DNA of 63,973 nucleotides, from NCBI GenBank assembly GCA_035476575.1, contig DATILL010000134.1, forward strand, positions 1-63,973. The letters run 5' to 3'. Both the position numbers and the translations under genes were made by a program. Of this stretch, positions 52,350 through 60,613 are shown piece by piece. Source of the DNA: DATILL01 sp035476575. Lineage in GTDB: Bacteria > Actinomycetota > Actinomycetes > Mycobacteriales > JACQDL01. Positions within the stretch are counted from its first letter, which is position 1. Every line of letters starts with the position of its first letter. The notes below the pieces were generated by a model, which was not told where the DNA came from, ran no database searches, and saw nothing but the letters and a program-made list of their open reading frames with translations.

Positions 52350-53408
52350 ATGACGATAGCAGATGCGGCGGCCCCCGAAGACGAGGGCGTCGTCCACATC
52401 CTCTGGATCAACGCCGGGCTGAGCTGTGACGGGGACTCGGTCGCGCTTACTGCCGCGACCCAGCCGAGCATCGAGGAAATTGTCCTCGGTGCACTGCCCG
52501 GCCTACCCAAGATCGCTGTGCACTGGCCGCTGATCGACTATGAATGCGGTCCGGAGCAGGGCGCGGACAACTTCATCGAATGGTTCCACAAGGCCGACCG
52601 TGGCGAGCTCGAGCCATTCGTGCTCGTGGTCGAGGGATCGATCCCGAACGAGGCGATCAAGCCCGAAGGCTACTGGTGCGGGTTCGGTAACAACCCTGAC
52701 ACCGGTCAGCCGATGACCACCAGCGAGTGGCTGGACCGGCTGGCGCCCAAGGCGCTGCTGGTGCTGGCTGTCGGCACCTGCGCGACCTACGGCGGCATCC
52801 ACGGCATGGCCGGCAACCCCACCGGCGCCATGGGCGTACCGGACTACCTCGGCTGGGACTGGAAGTCCAAGGCGGGTATTCCGATCGTCTGCGTGCCAGG
52901 CTGCCCCATTCACCCGGACAACCTGTCCGAGACGATCCTGTACCTGCTCTACCAGGCCGCCGGCCAGGCCCCGATGATCCCGCTGGACGACCAGCTGCGC
53001 CCGCAGTGGCTGTTCGGCGCGACCGTGCACGAGGGGTGCGACCGGGCGGGCTACTACGAGCAGGGCCAGTTCGCCGACGAGTACGGCTCACCGCAGTGCC
53101 TGGTCAAGCTGGGCTGCTGGGGGCCGGTCGTCAAGTGCAACGTGCCCAAGCGTGGCTGGATCAACGGCATCGGCGGCTGCCCGAACGTCGGCGGCATCTG
53201 TATCGCCTGCACCATGCCTGGCTTCCCGGACAAGTTCATGCCGTTCATGGACGAGCCACCGGGTGCTCGGGTCTCCACCGTTGCCAGCGGTGTCTACGGG
53301 AAGCTGATCCGCACGCTGCGGACAGTGACGCTGAAGACCGTGGATGAAGAGCCCAAGTGGCGCAAGACCGGCAGAGAACTGACCACCGGATACAAGCCGA
53401 AGTGGTGA
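52350..53408 (+). CDS. hhyS: Group 1h [NiFe]-hydrogenase small subunit
   Basis: Electron-transfer subunit carrying three Fe-S clusters. The 352-residue protein has no Tat signal, so it stays in the cytoplasm, as in group 1h enzymes. The proximal cluster motif reads Cys26-Asp-Gly-Asp29 instead of CxxC; the other ligands are Cys in VGTCATYGG and VPGCPIHPDN. An aspartate ligand here is known from the oxygen-insensitive actinobacterial-type hydrogenase of Ralstonia eutropha. The His/Cys distal motif (HEGCDRAGYY) and medial cysteines follow. ATG 52350 has GAGGAG upstream. Confidence 0.93.
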   Translation: MTIADAAAPEDEGVVHILWINAGLSCDGDSVALTAATQPSIEEIVLGALPGLPKIAVHWPLIDYECGPEQGADNFIEWFHKADRGELEPFVLVVEGSIPNEAIKPEGYWCGFGNNPDTGQPMTTSEWLDRLAPKALLVLAVGTCATYGGIHGMAGNPTGAMGVPDYLGWDWKSKAGIPIVCVPGCPIHPDNLSETILYLLYQAAGQAPMIPLDDQLRPQWLFGATVHEGCDRAGYYEQGQFADEYGSPQCLVKLGCWGPVVKCNVPKRGWINGIGGCPNVGGICIACTMPGFPDKFMPFMDEPPGARVSTVASGVYGKLIRTLRTVTLKTVDEEPKWRKTGRELTTGYKPKW

Positions 53409-53451
53409 GCCCGCGGTCCGAGCTCGGCATACAGAAAGGCAACCCACCACG

Positions 53452-55215
53452 ATGACCAGCACACAAAACCAACTGACCGAGATGACGTGGGATCCGATTA
53501 CTCGGATCGTCGGCAGCCTGGGTATTTACACGAAGATCGACTTCAAGCAGAAGACGGTGGCGGAGTGTCACAGCACCTCCTCCATCTTCCGCGGCTACAG
53601 CATCTTCATGAAGGGCAAGGACCCCCGCGACGCGCACTTCATCACCAGCCGTATCTGCGGTATCTGTGGGGACAACCACGCCACCTGCTCTGTCTACAAC
53701 CAGAACATGGCCTACGGTGTCCGCCCGCCGCACCTCGGCGAGTGGATCATCAACCTCGGTGAGGCCGCCGAGTACATGTTCGACCACAACATCTTCCAGG
53801 AGAACCTGGTCGGTGTGGACTACTGCGAGCGGATGGTCAGGGAAACCAACCCGGGCGTGCTCGAGCTGGCGAACCGGACCGAGTCCCCCCACGCCGCCGA
53901 GCACGGCTACAAGACCATCGGCGACATCATGCGGACGCTGAACCCGCTGGAAGGCGAGTTCTACCGCGAGGCCCTGCAGGTCAGCCGCTACACCCGTGAG
54001 ATGTTCTGCCTGATGGAGGGGCGCCACGTGCACCCGTCCACCCTTTACCCGGGCGGCGTCGGCACGGTGGCCACGATCCAGCTCTTTACCGACTACCTCA
54101 CCCGGCTCATGCGCTACGTGGAGTTCATGAAGCGCGTCGTGCCGTTGCACGACGACCTCTTCGACTTCTTCTACACGGCTCTTCCGGGATACGAGAAGGT
54201 CGGTCAGCGGCGGATCCTGCTGGGCTGCTGGGGCAGCCTGAACGACCCCGACTACTGCGACTTCAAGTACGAGAACATGGCCGCGTGGGGTCGCAAGATG
54301 TACGTCACGCCGGGCGTCGTCGTGGACGGCAGGCTGGTCACCAACAGCCTGGTGGACATCAACCTCGGCCTGCGCATCCTGCTCGGCAGCTCGTACTACG
54401 ACGACTGGGATGACCAGGAGGTCTTCGTCTCTAAGGACCCGCTGGGCAACCCGGTCGACCGTCGGCACCCCTGGAACCAGCACACGATCCCCAAGCCGGC
54501 CAAGCGCAACTTCGACGACAAGTACTCCTGGACGATGTCGCCGCGCTGGTTCGACGGCAAGGACCACCTGGCGCTGGACACCGGCGGTGGCCCGATCGCT
54601 CGCCTGTGGGCGACCGCGCTCGCCGGTCTGGTCGACTGTGGCTACGTCAAGGCCACCGGGCACAGCGTGGAGATCAACCTGCCACGTACGGCGACCAAGC
54701 CAGAGGCGTCGTTCGAGTGGAAGATCCCGCAGTGGAGCAACGCGCTCGAGCGCAACCGCGCACGTACCTACTTCCAGGCCTACTCCGCGGCGCTCGCGCT
54801 GCACTTCACGGAGAAGGCGCTGGAGGAGGTCCGCGCCGGCCACACCAAGACGTGGGAGCCGTTCACGGTGCCGGACGAGGCCGTGAGCTGTGGCTTCACC
54901 GAGGCGGTGCGGGGCGTGCTCAGCCACCACATGGTGATCAGGAACGGCAAGATCGCGAACTACCACCCGTACCCGCCGACGCCGTGGAACGGCAGCGTCC
55001 GTGACGTCTACGGCACCCCTGGCCCGTACGAGGACGCCGTTCAGAACACGCCGATCTTCGAAGAGAACCCGCCCGACCAGTTCAAGGGCATCGACATCAT
55101 GCGCGCGGTGCGTAGCTTCGACCCCTGCCTGCCGTGCGGTGTCCACATGTATCTCGGCAACGGAAAGGTCCTGGAGAAGGTGCACTCGCCCATGAGCTTC
55201 AACCCTGGCGGCTGA
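53452..55215 (+). CDS. hhyL: Group 1h [NiFe]-hydrogenase large subunit
   Basis: Catalytic subunit that oxidises H2 down to atmospheric levels. The 587-residue protein has the L1 motif RICGICGDNH near residue 70 and the L2 motif DPCLPCGVH near residue 560, together the four Ni-Fe cysteines. After the L2 His there are 22 further residues (MYLGNGKVLEKVHSP...), the candidate C-terminal peptide for the maturation endopeptidase encoded at 58957. AGAAAGGC upstream supports the ATG. It pairs with the small subunit gene 43 bases upstream. Confidence 0.95.
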   Translation: MTSTQNQLTEMTWDPITRIVGSLGIYTKIDFKQKTVAECHSTSSIFRGYSIFMKGKDPRDAHFITSRICGICGDNHATCSVYNQNMAYGVRPPHLGEWIINLGEAAEYMFDHNIFQENLVGVDYCERMVRETNPGVLELANRTESPHAAEHGYKTIGDIMRTLNPLEGEFYREALQVSRYTREMFCLMEGRHVHPSTLYPGGVGTVATIQLFTDYLTRLMRYVEFMKRVVPLHDDLFDFFYTALPGYEKVGQRRILLGCWGSLNDPDYCDFKYENMAAWGRKMYVTPGVVVDGRLVTNSLVDINLGLRILLGSSYYDDWDDQEVFVSKDPLGNPVDRRHPWNQHTIPKPAKRNFDDKYSWTMSPRWFDGKDHLALDTGGGPIARLWATALAGLVDCGYVKATGHSVEINLPRTATKPEASFEWKIPQWSNALERNRARTYFQAYSAALALHFTEKALEEVRAGHTKTWEPFTVPDEAVSCGFTEAVRGVLSHHMVIRNGKIANYHPYPPTPWNGSVRDVYGTPGPYEDAVQNTPIFEENPPDQFKGIDIMRAVRSFDPCLPCGVHMYLGNGKVLEKVHSPMSFNPGG

Positions 55216-55220
55216 GGCCA

Positions 55221-56144
55221 GTGGCAAAAGGTCCTGATCTGCGAAACACCGGGGCTCGCGTCGAGAGTCTCCTCGAGGAGTTCCGATCGTCGGCCGATCC
55301 CCTCGCCGGGGAGCGGGCGGACGAGATGGTCCGGCTGCTGGTGGAGTTGTACGGTGCCGGGCTCGCCCGGTTCGTCGAGATGATCGGCGAGGACTCCACC
55401 GGCCCGGCCCTGCTCGACCGGATGGTCGGTGACGAGCTGGTGGCGAGCCTGCTGATGCTGCACGACCTGCATCCGCAGGACACCGAGACCCGGGTGCTGG
55501 CCGCGCTGGAAAAGGTGCGACCGTACCTGGGCTCGCACGCCGGCGGAGTCGAGTACCTCGGCATCGACGCGAACGACGCGGTGCACCTGCGGCTGGAGGG
55601 AAGCTGCCACGGCTGTCCCTCCTCCACGGTCACCGTGCGGATGGCCATTGAACGTGCCATCGAAGAGGCCGCTCCGGAGGTCACGGCGATCGAGGTGGAG
55701 GGGGTGGCTGACCCGCCACCCTCGCCCCTCCTGCAGATCCAGTCCCGTCCAGGGCTGGCCGAGCCGCCAGGGCACTCGCAGGCGGGGCAGCCCGACCCAG
55801 CGTCGGCCGAGGCGGAGTGGACCTCGGTCGACGGGCTGGCGGACCTGCCGGTGGGAGCCGGCAGGTCGGTCACCGTGGACGGCTCGGCCATCGTCGTATG
55901 GCGACTGGGCGAGACGCTCTACGCTTACCGGGACGGGTGCCCGGCGTGTGGCGCCGAGCTGGCCAGCGGTGGGCTGGCCGACACGGTGCTCACCTGCCCG
56001 GGGTGCGGCACGCGGTACGACGTCAGGCTGGCGGGTCGCGGTCTGGACGGCACGGATCACCTCGATCCGGTGCCGCTCCTCGCCGATGACAGCTCCGACA
56101 GTGGCACGGTCCGACTCGCTGTGGTGGCGGAGGCGCTGCGGTGA
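55221..56144 (+). CDS. NifU-like/Rieske-like fusion protein
   Basis: The 307-residue protein (GTG 55221) has a NifU C-terminal scaffold domain (about 85-165) with the Fe-S motif GSCHGCPSS, preceded by a helical region. A second domain (about 210-300) has CPACGAEL and TCPGCGTRYDV, the paired CxxC of a rubredoxin/Rieske-type cluster site without the histidines of a true Rieske centre. It may deliver or carry Fe-S clusters for the hydrogenase small subunit or transfer electrons from it. Its stop overlaps the DUF5947 start by 4 bases. Confidence 0.85.
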   Translation: MAKGPDLRNTGARVESLLEEFRSSADPLAGERADEMVRLLVELYGAGLARFVEMIGEDSTGPALLDRMVGDELVASLLMLHDLHPQDTETRVLAALEKVRPYLGSHAGGVEYLGIDANDAVHLRLEGSCHGCPSSTVTVRMAIERAIEEAAPEVTAIEVEGVADPPPSPLLQIQSRPGLAEPPGHSQAGQPDPASAEAEWTSVDGLADLPVGAGRSVTVDGSAIVVWRLGETLYAYRDGCPACGAELASGGLADTVLTCPGCGTRYDVRLAGRGLDGTDHLDPVPLLADDSSDSGTVRLAVVAEALR

Positions 56145-56869
56145 GTGGACTACGACGATTCGCGGTGCCGGCGGCTGCGGCGCCGGCACCGCCCGCCACC
56201 ACCGTGGCCGGAGCCGTGGGTATACCCCAGCCACGGGAGGCCGACGGGGCGGAGAAGTGCGAGCTGTGCGGCATCCGGATCTTCCCCGGACACGCACATG
56301 TGGCTGATCTGCAGCAGCGCGGCATCAAGTGCGCCTGCCGGCCCTGCGCCCTGCTGTTCACACAGCGGGGCGCGGCCGGCGGGCGGTACCGCACGGTGCC
56401 TGACCGGTACCGCTATGCGTCGTCGTTCGCAATGTCGGCTGCCCAGTGGGATGAGCTCCAGATCCCGGTCGGGGTGGCGTTCTTCTTCGAGAACTCCGAC
56501 CAGGCGCACTGGGTGGCCTGCTACCCGAGCCCGGCCGGTGCGACCGAGTCACTGCTCACGTTGGAGACATGGGAGGAGGTGCTGGGCGGAAACCCCGGCT
56601 TCGAAGACCTTGAGCCCGACGTGGAGGCAGTGCTGATCCGCCGTACCGGCACCAGCCTGGAAGGCGACTTCGAGGCGTACCTGGTGCCGATCGACTCTTG
56701 CTACCAGTTGGTCGGGCTGGTCCGGATGTACTGGAAGGGTTTCGACGGCGGCGAGGAGGTCTGGCAGGAGCTGGGCAAGTTCTTCGACTGGCTGCGGTCC
56801 CAGGACAAGTCGATCCGGGGACAGGTCATCCCACCCCGGCCGACCCCGGCAGGCGGCGGCAATGGCTGA
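56141..56869 (+). CDS. DUF5947 family protein of the hydrogenase operon
   Basis: The 242-residue protein has four cysteines in CELCGIRIFPGHAHV and CACRPCALLF (about 40-70), a likely zinc or Fe-S site, followed by a mixed domain with QWDELQIPVGVAFFFENS and YQLVGLVRMYWKGFDGG. DUF5947 genes accompany group 1h hydrogenases in Streptomyces and relatives; the role is unknown. GTG start overlaps the NifU-Rieske stop, and its end overlaps the DUF6084 gene by 8 bases. Confidence 0.85.
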   Translation: MSGLRRFAVPAAAAPAPPATTVAGAVGIPQPREADGAEKCELCGIRIFPGHAHVADLQQRGIKCACRPCALLFTQRGAAGGRYRTVPDRYRYASSFAMSAAQWDELQIPVGVAFFFENSDQAHWVACYPSPAGATESLLTLETWEEVLGGNPGFEDLEPDVEAVLIRRTGTSLEGDFEAYLVPIDSCYQLVGLVRMYWKGFDGGEEVWQELGKFFDWLRSQDKSIRGQVIPPRPTPAGGGNG

Positions 56870-57506
56870 GCTGGTCTTCGACGTCACCGACATCCGGGTT
56901 GAGCCGTATGCCGCCGCGCCAACGCTGACGATGCGGCTGCGGATCTCGGAGACGACCGGCGTCAAGGTGCACACCATCCTGCTGCGCTGTCAGATCCGGA
57001 TCGAGCCACTACACCGCAAGTACACCGACGGCGAGGCCGCACGGCTGGTCGAGCTGTTCGGTGAGCGGCCGCGGTGGGCCGAGACGCTGAAGCCGATGCA
57101 GTTCACCACGGTGGCGGTGTTGGTGCCGGCGTTTACCGGCTCGACCGAGATCGACGTGCCGATCCTGTGCACCTACGACTTCGACGTCTCGACGGCGAAG
57201 TACTTCCACGCCTTGGAGATCGGCGAGATCCCGCTGCTGGTGCTCTACTCCGGCACGTTCTACACCCCCGGCCCGACCGGTTACGCGGTCGGACAGGTGC
57301 CGTGGCACAAGGAGAGCAACTACCGGTTGCCGGTGTCGGTGTGGCGGGCCATGATGGACCGCTACTTCCCCAACACCGCATGGATCCGGATCTCCCGGGA
57401 CGCCCTGGATGCGCTGAGCGCGTACCGGGCGAGGCGTGCCCTACCGAGCTGGGAGCACGTCATCGACGAGCTGTTGGCTGCCCAGGACGAGGAGGTTCCC
57501 GGATGA
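56862..57506 (+). CDS. DUF6084 family protein of the hydrogenase operon
   Basis: A 214-residue soluble protein that starts MAELVFDVTDIRVEPYAAAP and includes LLRCQIRIEPLHRKYTD and FYTPGPTGYAVGQVPWHKES, the recurring features of DUF6084. The function is unknown; the family travels with group 1h hydrogenase genes. One cysteine each in LLRCQI and PILCTY. Overlaps both neighbours (8 bases upstream, 4 bases downstream), so translation of the four-gene block is coupled. Confidence 0.82.
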   Translation: MAELVFDVTDIRVEPYAAAPTLTMRLRISETTGVKVHTILLRCQIRIEPLHRKYTDGEAARLVELFGERPRWAETLKPMQFTTVAVLVPAFTGSTEIDVPILCTYDFDVSTAKYFHALEIGEIPLLVLYSGTFYTPGPTGYAVGQVPWHKESNYRLPVSVWRAMMDRYFPNTAWIRISRDALDALSAYRARRALPSWEHVIDELLAAQDEEVPG

Positions 57507-58960
57507 ACACGACAGACCTCGACCGGGCTCGCCAGGTCGCCGAGGCCGTGCTGTACGAGGGCTACCTGCTGTATCCGTACCGCGCCTCGGCCGCGAAGAA
57601 CCAGGTTCGCTGGCAGTTCGGCGTGCTGGTGCCGCCGGCCTGGGCCGAGACCGGCAGCGGCGAACCGACGGCCAGCCGGACCGAGTGCCTGTTCGAGCCA
57701 CGGGCAGGCGCCGTGCTGCACTTGGTCCTGCGTTGTCTCCAGGTACAGGCCCGGACCATCCAGCGGGCCGACGGCTCCGGCGGGTTCGAGCCGGTGGCCT
57801 CCCTCACCGTCGACGGCACCGACCTCTTCGGTTACGACGAGGCCGCGCCGCGCGAGGTCGAGGTGGACCTGCCGATCGGGGAGCTGACGGAGGAGGGCGA
57901 GCGGTCGGTTCCGGTGTCCATCCCGGCCGGTGTCGACGTCGAGGATGTGCTGGACTCCTCCGGCAAGGTGGTCGGCCGGACGGTCCGCGAGCGGTGGGAG
58001 CTGTCCGGCGCGCTGCGGGTGACGGTGGTCCCGCTGGTGGGTCCGTACGGTGCCTGCCACCTCTCGGTCCGGGTGGAGAACACCAGCGACTGGTCGGCCG
58101 CCGAGGGCGGGGGCCGGGACGTCGCGTTGCGGCACTCGTTCGTCTCGGCGCACCTGCTGCTGGCCCTCACCAACGGCACGTTCGTCTCCCCGGTCGACCC
58201 GCCCGAATGGGCCAAGGTCGCCGTCGGAGAGTGCCGCAACGAGCACATCTGGCCGGTACTGGTGGGGGAGGACGACCGGCGTGAGGTGATGCTGGCCTCG
58301 CCGATCATCCTCTCGGAGTATCCGGAGATCGCTCCGGAGAGTCCGGGCGAGCTGTTCGACTCCACCGAGATCGACGAGATCCTGCTGCTGCGTACGATGA
58401 CGCTGACCGATGAGGAGAAGCGAGAGGCGCGGGCGACCGATGCCCGGGCCGCGGCGATCATCGACCGGGCGGACACGCTGCCGCCCGAGGTGCTGGACCG
58501 GCTGCACGGGGCGGTCCGCTACCTGCAGGGCGTCACGGCGAAGAGGCCGTCGGACACCTCCTTCCCGGAGCTGCGCGAGCTTCCCGACAGCGACGTCTCG
58601 GACGAGTTCTCGGACCAGCCGGGGGCCGACCGGTCGGTGCCGTGGTGGGATCCGGGCGCGGATGCCTCGGTGTCGCCGGAGACCGACACGGTACAGATCG
58701 GCACGATCAAGGTCGGCAGGGGCAGCCAGGTGCTGCTCTGCCCCGGCCGGCGTCGGGCCGATGCGCAGGACCTGTTCCTGGTCGGGCGGACCGCCACCGT
58801 GCAGGCGGTGTTGCACGACGTGGACGGCGAGACGCACCTCGCCGTGACGCTGGACGACGACATGGCCGCTGAGGTTCTCAGCTGGCAGGGCCGCTACATG
58901 TACTTCAGCCCGGACGAGGTGGAGCCCTTGGAGGCAGCCACGGCGAGTGAGGGGACATGA
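57503..58960 (+). CDS. Large uncharacterised protein of the hydrogenase operon
   Basis: The 485-residue protein (ATG 57503) begins NTTDLDRARQVAEAVLYEGY and has LLYPYRASAAKNQVRWQFGVL, a beta-rich middle (VSVRVENTSDW) and SFVSAHLLLALTNGTFVSPV. A C-terminal segment, VQIGTIKVGRGSQVLLCPGR and RADAQDLFLVGRTATVQAVL, is recognisable as conserved in this operon type. No catalytic motif is visible. Proteins of this kind are found only with group 1h hydrogenases as far as I know, so a structural or maturation role is inferred. It overlaps both neighbours by 4 bases. Confidence 0.8.
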   Translation: MNTTDLDRARQVAEAVLYEGYLLYPYRASAAKNQVRWQFGVLVPPAWAETGSGEPTASRTECLFEPRAGAVLHLVLRCLQVQARTIQRADGSGGFEPVASLTVDGTDLFGYDEAAPREVEVDLPIGELTEEGERSVPVSIPAGVDVEDVLDSSGKVVGRTVRERWELSGALRVTVVPLVGPYGACHLSVRVENTSDWSAAEGGGRDVALRHSFVSAHLLLALTNGTFVSPVDPPEWAKVAVGECRNEHIWPVLVGEDDRREVMLASPIILSEYPEIAPESPGELFDSTEIDEILLLRTMTLTDEEKREARATDARAAAIIDRADTLPPEVLDRLHGAVRYLQGVTAKRPSDTSFPELRELPDSDVSDEFSDQPGADRSVPWWDPGADASVSPETDTVQIGTIKVGRGSQVLLCPGRRRADAQDLFLVGRTATVQAVLHDVDGETHLAVTLDDDMAAEVLSWQGRYMYFSPDEVEPLEAATASEGT

Positions 58961-59517
58961 GCGGGCACAGCGTGCTGGTGGCCGGCGTCGGAAACATTTT
59001 CCTCGGCGACGACGGGTTCGGCGTCGAGGTGGTACGGCGGCTGGCCGGGCGACCGCTGCCAGAGACGGTCAAGGTGGCCGACTTCGGCATCCGCGGTGTA
59101 CACCTGGCCTACGAGCTGCTGGACGGGTACGACACCACGATCCTGGTCGATGCCATGCCCCACGGCGAGACACCGGGCACCGTGTCCGTACTCGAGCTGG
59201 ATCCGAACGAGGTCGGCACGGAGAGTGCCGGCGACACCGCCGTCGCGCTCGCCCCGGACGATGGCCTGGGTGCTCCCGTCCTGGACGCGCACGGCATGAC
59301 CCCGGACCAGGTGTTTGGGCTGCTGCGGCGGCTCGGCGGGCACCCGCGACGAGTTCTCGTCGTAGGTTGCGAGCCGGCCGACATCACCGACCGGATGGGC
59401 TTGTCCGAGCCGGTGGCAGCCGCTGTGGACGCGGCCGTGGAGGCCGTTTTCGACCTGGCGAACAAGGAGGCCGCAGTCGCGGCCGATGGCACCTCACAGG
59501 AAGGTGGAACCCGATGA
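58957..59517 (+). CDS. Hydrogenase maturation endopeptidase (HupD/HyaD family)
   Basis: Cleaves the C-terminal peptide of the large subunit after nickel insertion. The 186-residue protein has the family opening VLVAGVGNIFLGDDGFGVEV with the metal-binding Asp, ILVDAMPHGETPGTV with the second acidic residue, and a His in LDAHGMTPDQV, the three nickel ligands of the family. Its target is most likely the large subunit encoded 3.7 kb upstream in the same operon. It overlaps the following microprotein by 4 bases. Confidence 0.92.
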   Translation: MSGHSVLVAGVGNIFLGDDGFGVEVVRRLAGRPLPETVKVADFGIRGVHLAYELLDGYDTTILVDAMPHGETPGTVSVLELDPNEVGTESAGDTAVALAPDDGLGAPVLDAHGMTPDQVFGLLRRLGGHPRRVLVVGCEPADITDRMGLSEPVAAAVDAAVEAVFDLANKEAAVAADGTSQEGGTR

Positions 59518-59618
59518 TCAGTCGTTTTGTCGTTGGCGTAACCCTCGTAGTGTTCGCCGCCGCCGCCGTCGCGTCACTGCCGGACATTGCCCGGTACCTG
59601 AAGATTCGCGAGATGTGA
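59514..59618 (+). CDS. DUF6893 family microprotein, first copy
   Basis: A 34-residue single-pass membrane microprotein starting at ATG 59514, overlapping the endopeptidase stop by 4 bases. A hydrophobic helix (about 5-21) is followed by LPDIARYLKIREM. The last twelve residues match those of a second microprotein at 60500 (DITRYLRIRRM), so the RYL-x-IR-x-M tail is the conserved part. The family is known only as small proteins; here it may anchor the soluble hydrogenase or a redox partner to the membrane. Confidence 0.85.
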   Translation: MISRFVVGVTLVVFAAAAVASLPDIARYLKIREM

Positions 59619-59627
59619 CGGGGCGTT

Positions 59628-60140
59628 ATGGCGACGTACCAGATTGTACCGGGCCGGTCGACGGTGTCGATCGAGGCGAGCAGCAGCGTGCACCCCATCC
59701 ACGGCGAGGCGTCGGGGTTGGTCGGCACGATCGAGGCTGACATCGTCGACGGCCAGGTGCAGCTCGCCAGCCCTCCAGTGATGCGCCTGGAGCTCCCGGT
59801 CGACGTGCTGAAGTCCGGCAACCCGCTCTACGACAAGGAGCTGCAGCGCCGTATCGAGAGCCGCCGTTATCCCAAGATCAGCGGGTCGGCCAAGTCGATC
59901 TCCCCGGAGGACGGCAAGGGGCGCTATCACGTAACGGGTGACCTCACGTTTCATGGGGTTACCCGGAGCGTCGAGGGTGATATCGAGGTGGAGCCCTCGG
60001 GCGGCGACGCCCTGAAGCTGTCGGGGGAGCAGACGTTCGATATCCGGCAGTTCGGTATCGAGCCGCCCAAGATTCTGATGCTCCGTGTCTACCCGGATGT
60101 CAAGGTCCGGGTCAACATCGTCGCGGAATGCCGCGACTGA
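59628..60140 (+). CDS. YceI-like lipid-binding protein
   Basis: The 170-residue protein shows the YceI lipocalin-like barrel: TYQIVPGRSTVSIEASSSVH, FHGVTRSVEGDIEVEPSG and FDIRQFGIEPPKILMLRVYP. YceI proteins bind long polyisoprenoids such as quinones. There is no signal peptide, so this one is cytoplasmic. In a hydrogenase operon, binding of a menaquinone-like electron acceptor is an attractive but unproven role. It follows the first microprotein by 9 bases. A 17-bp duplication covers its stop codon. Confidence 0.88.
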   Translation: MATYQIVPGRSTVSIEASSSVHPIHGEASGLVGTIEADIVDGQVQLASPPVMRLELPVDVLKSGNPLYDKELQRRIESRRYPKISGSAKSISPEDGKGRYHVTGDLTFHGVTRSVEGDIEVEPSGGDALKLSGEQTFDIRQFGIEPPKILMLRVYPDVKVRVNIVAECRD

Positions 60141-60164
60141 ACAAGCACCGCGACTGAACAAGCA
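60131..60164. repeat. 17-bp tandem duplication at the YceI stop codon
   Basis: CCGCGACTGAACAAGCA occurs twice in a row (60131-60147 and 60148-60164). The first copy includes the last two codons and stop of the YceI gene, so the duplication sits just outside the reading frame. Confidence 0.85.
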
Positions 60165-60213
60165 CCAAGTTTCCAAACCAGGCACCAACTTTCAACGAGG
60201 TGAGGAGGCGGCT

Positions 60214-60468
60214 GTGGGCGCACTCGGTGGGTTCTTGGTCGGCTACATCATGGGCACCAAGGCAGGGCGCCAAGGCATCGACCAGCTAGTCTCGGCGTGG
60301 AACCAGATCGTGGCGTCTGACGAGTTCAAGGCGCTGCTGCAGTCTGGTACGACTACGGCGAGTGCCGTGCTCGGCCGGGTGGCAGAGCAGGGTAAGGGTG
60401 TACTCGGCAGCGTCGTTGCGGATCAGGCCAAGCAGGTTCTCGACCGCCGACTGAGCCGCGTGGCGTGA
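60214..60468 (+). CDS. YtxH-like small membrane-associated protein
   Basis: An 84-residue protein starting at GTG 60214 behind GAGGAGG. The N-terminal GGFLVGYIMGTKAGRQGIDQ is the glycine-zipper-like helix of YtxH proteins, followed by an amphipathic helical tail (ASAVLGRVAEQGKGVLGSVV) similar to a plant-LEA-like repeat. It probably associates with the membrane. The function is unknown. Between YceI and the second microprotein in the hydrogenase operon. Confidence 0.8.
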   Translation: MGALGGFLVGYIMGTKAGRQGIDQLVSAWNQIVASDEFKALLQSGTTTASAVLGRVAEQGKGVLGSVVADQAKQVLDRRLSRVA

Positions 60469-60499
60469 TCGATACTCAAATGCGGAAGGAGAGTCGGGA

Positions 60500-60607
60500 A
60501 TGACATGGTGGAGTTGGGTTCTGCTGGCCGTCGTGGTTATTTTGCTGTTCTCGGTCGCGGTGACCTTTAGGGACATCACCCGGTACCTCCGAATCCGCAG
60601 GATGTGA
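60500..60607 (+). CDS. DUF6893 family microprotein, second copy
   Basis: A 35-residue protein from ATG 60500 with AAGGAGAG upstream. MTWWSWVLLAVVVILLFSVA is a membrane helix with an aromatic start, and the tail DITRYLRIRRM matches the first copy (59514). It ends 6 bases before hypC. Two copies in one operon imply that the pair has a defined use, for example symmetric membrane attachment, rather than redundancy. Confidence 0.85.
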   Translation: MTWWSWVLLAVVVILLFSVAVTFRDITRYLRIRRM

Positions 60608-60613
60608 TGGCGC

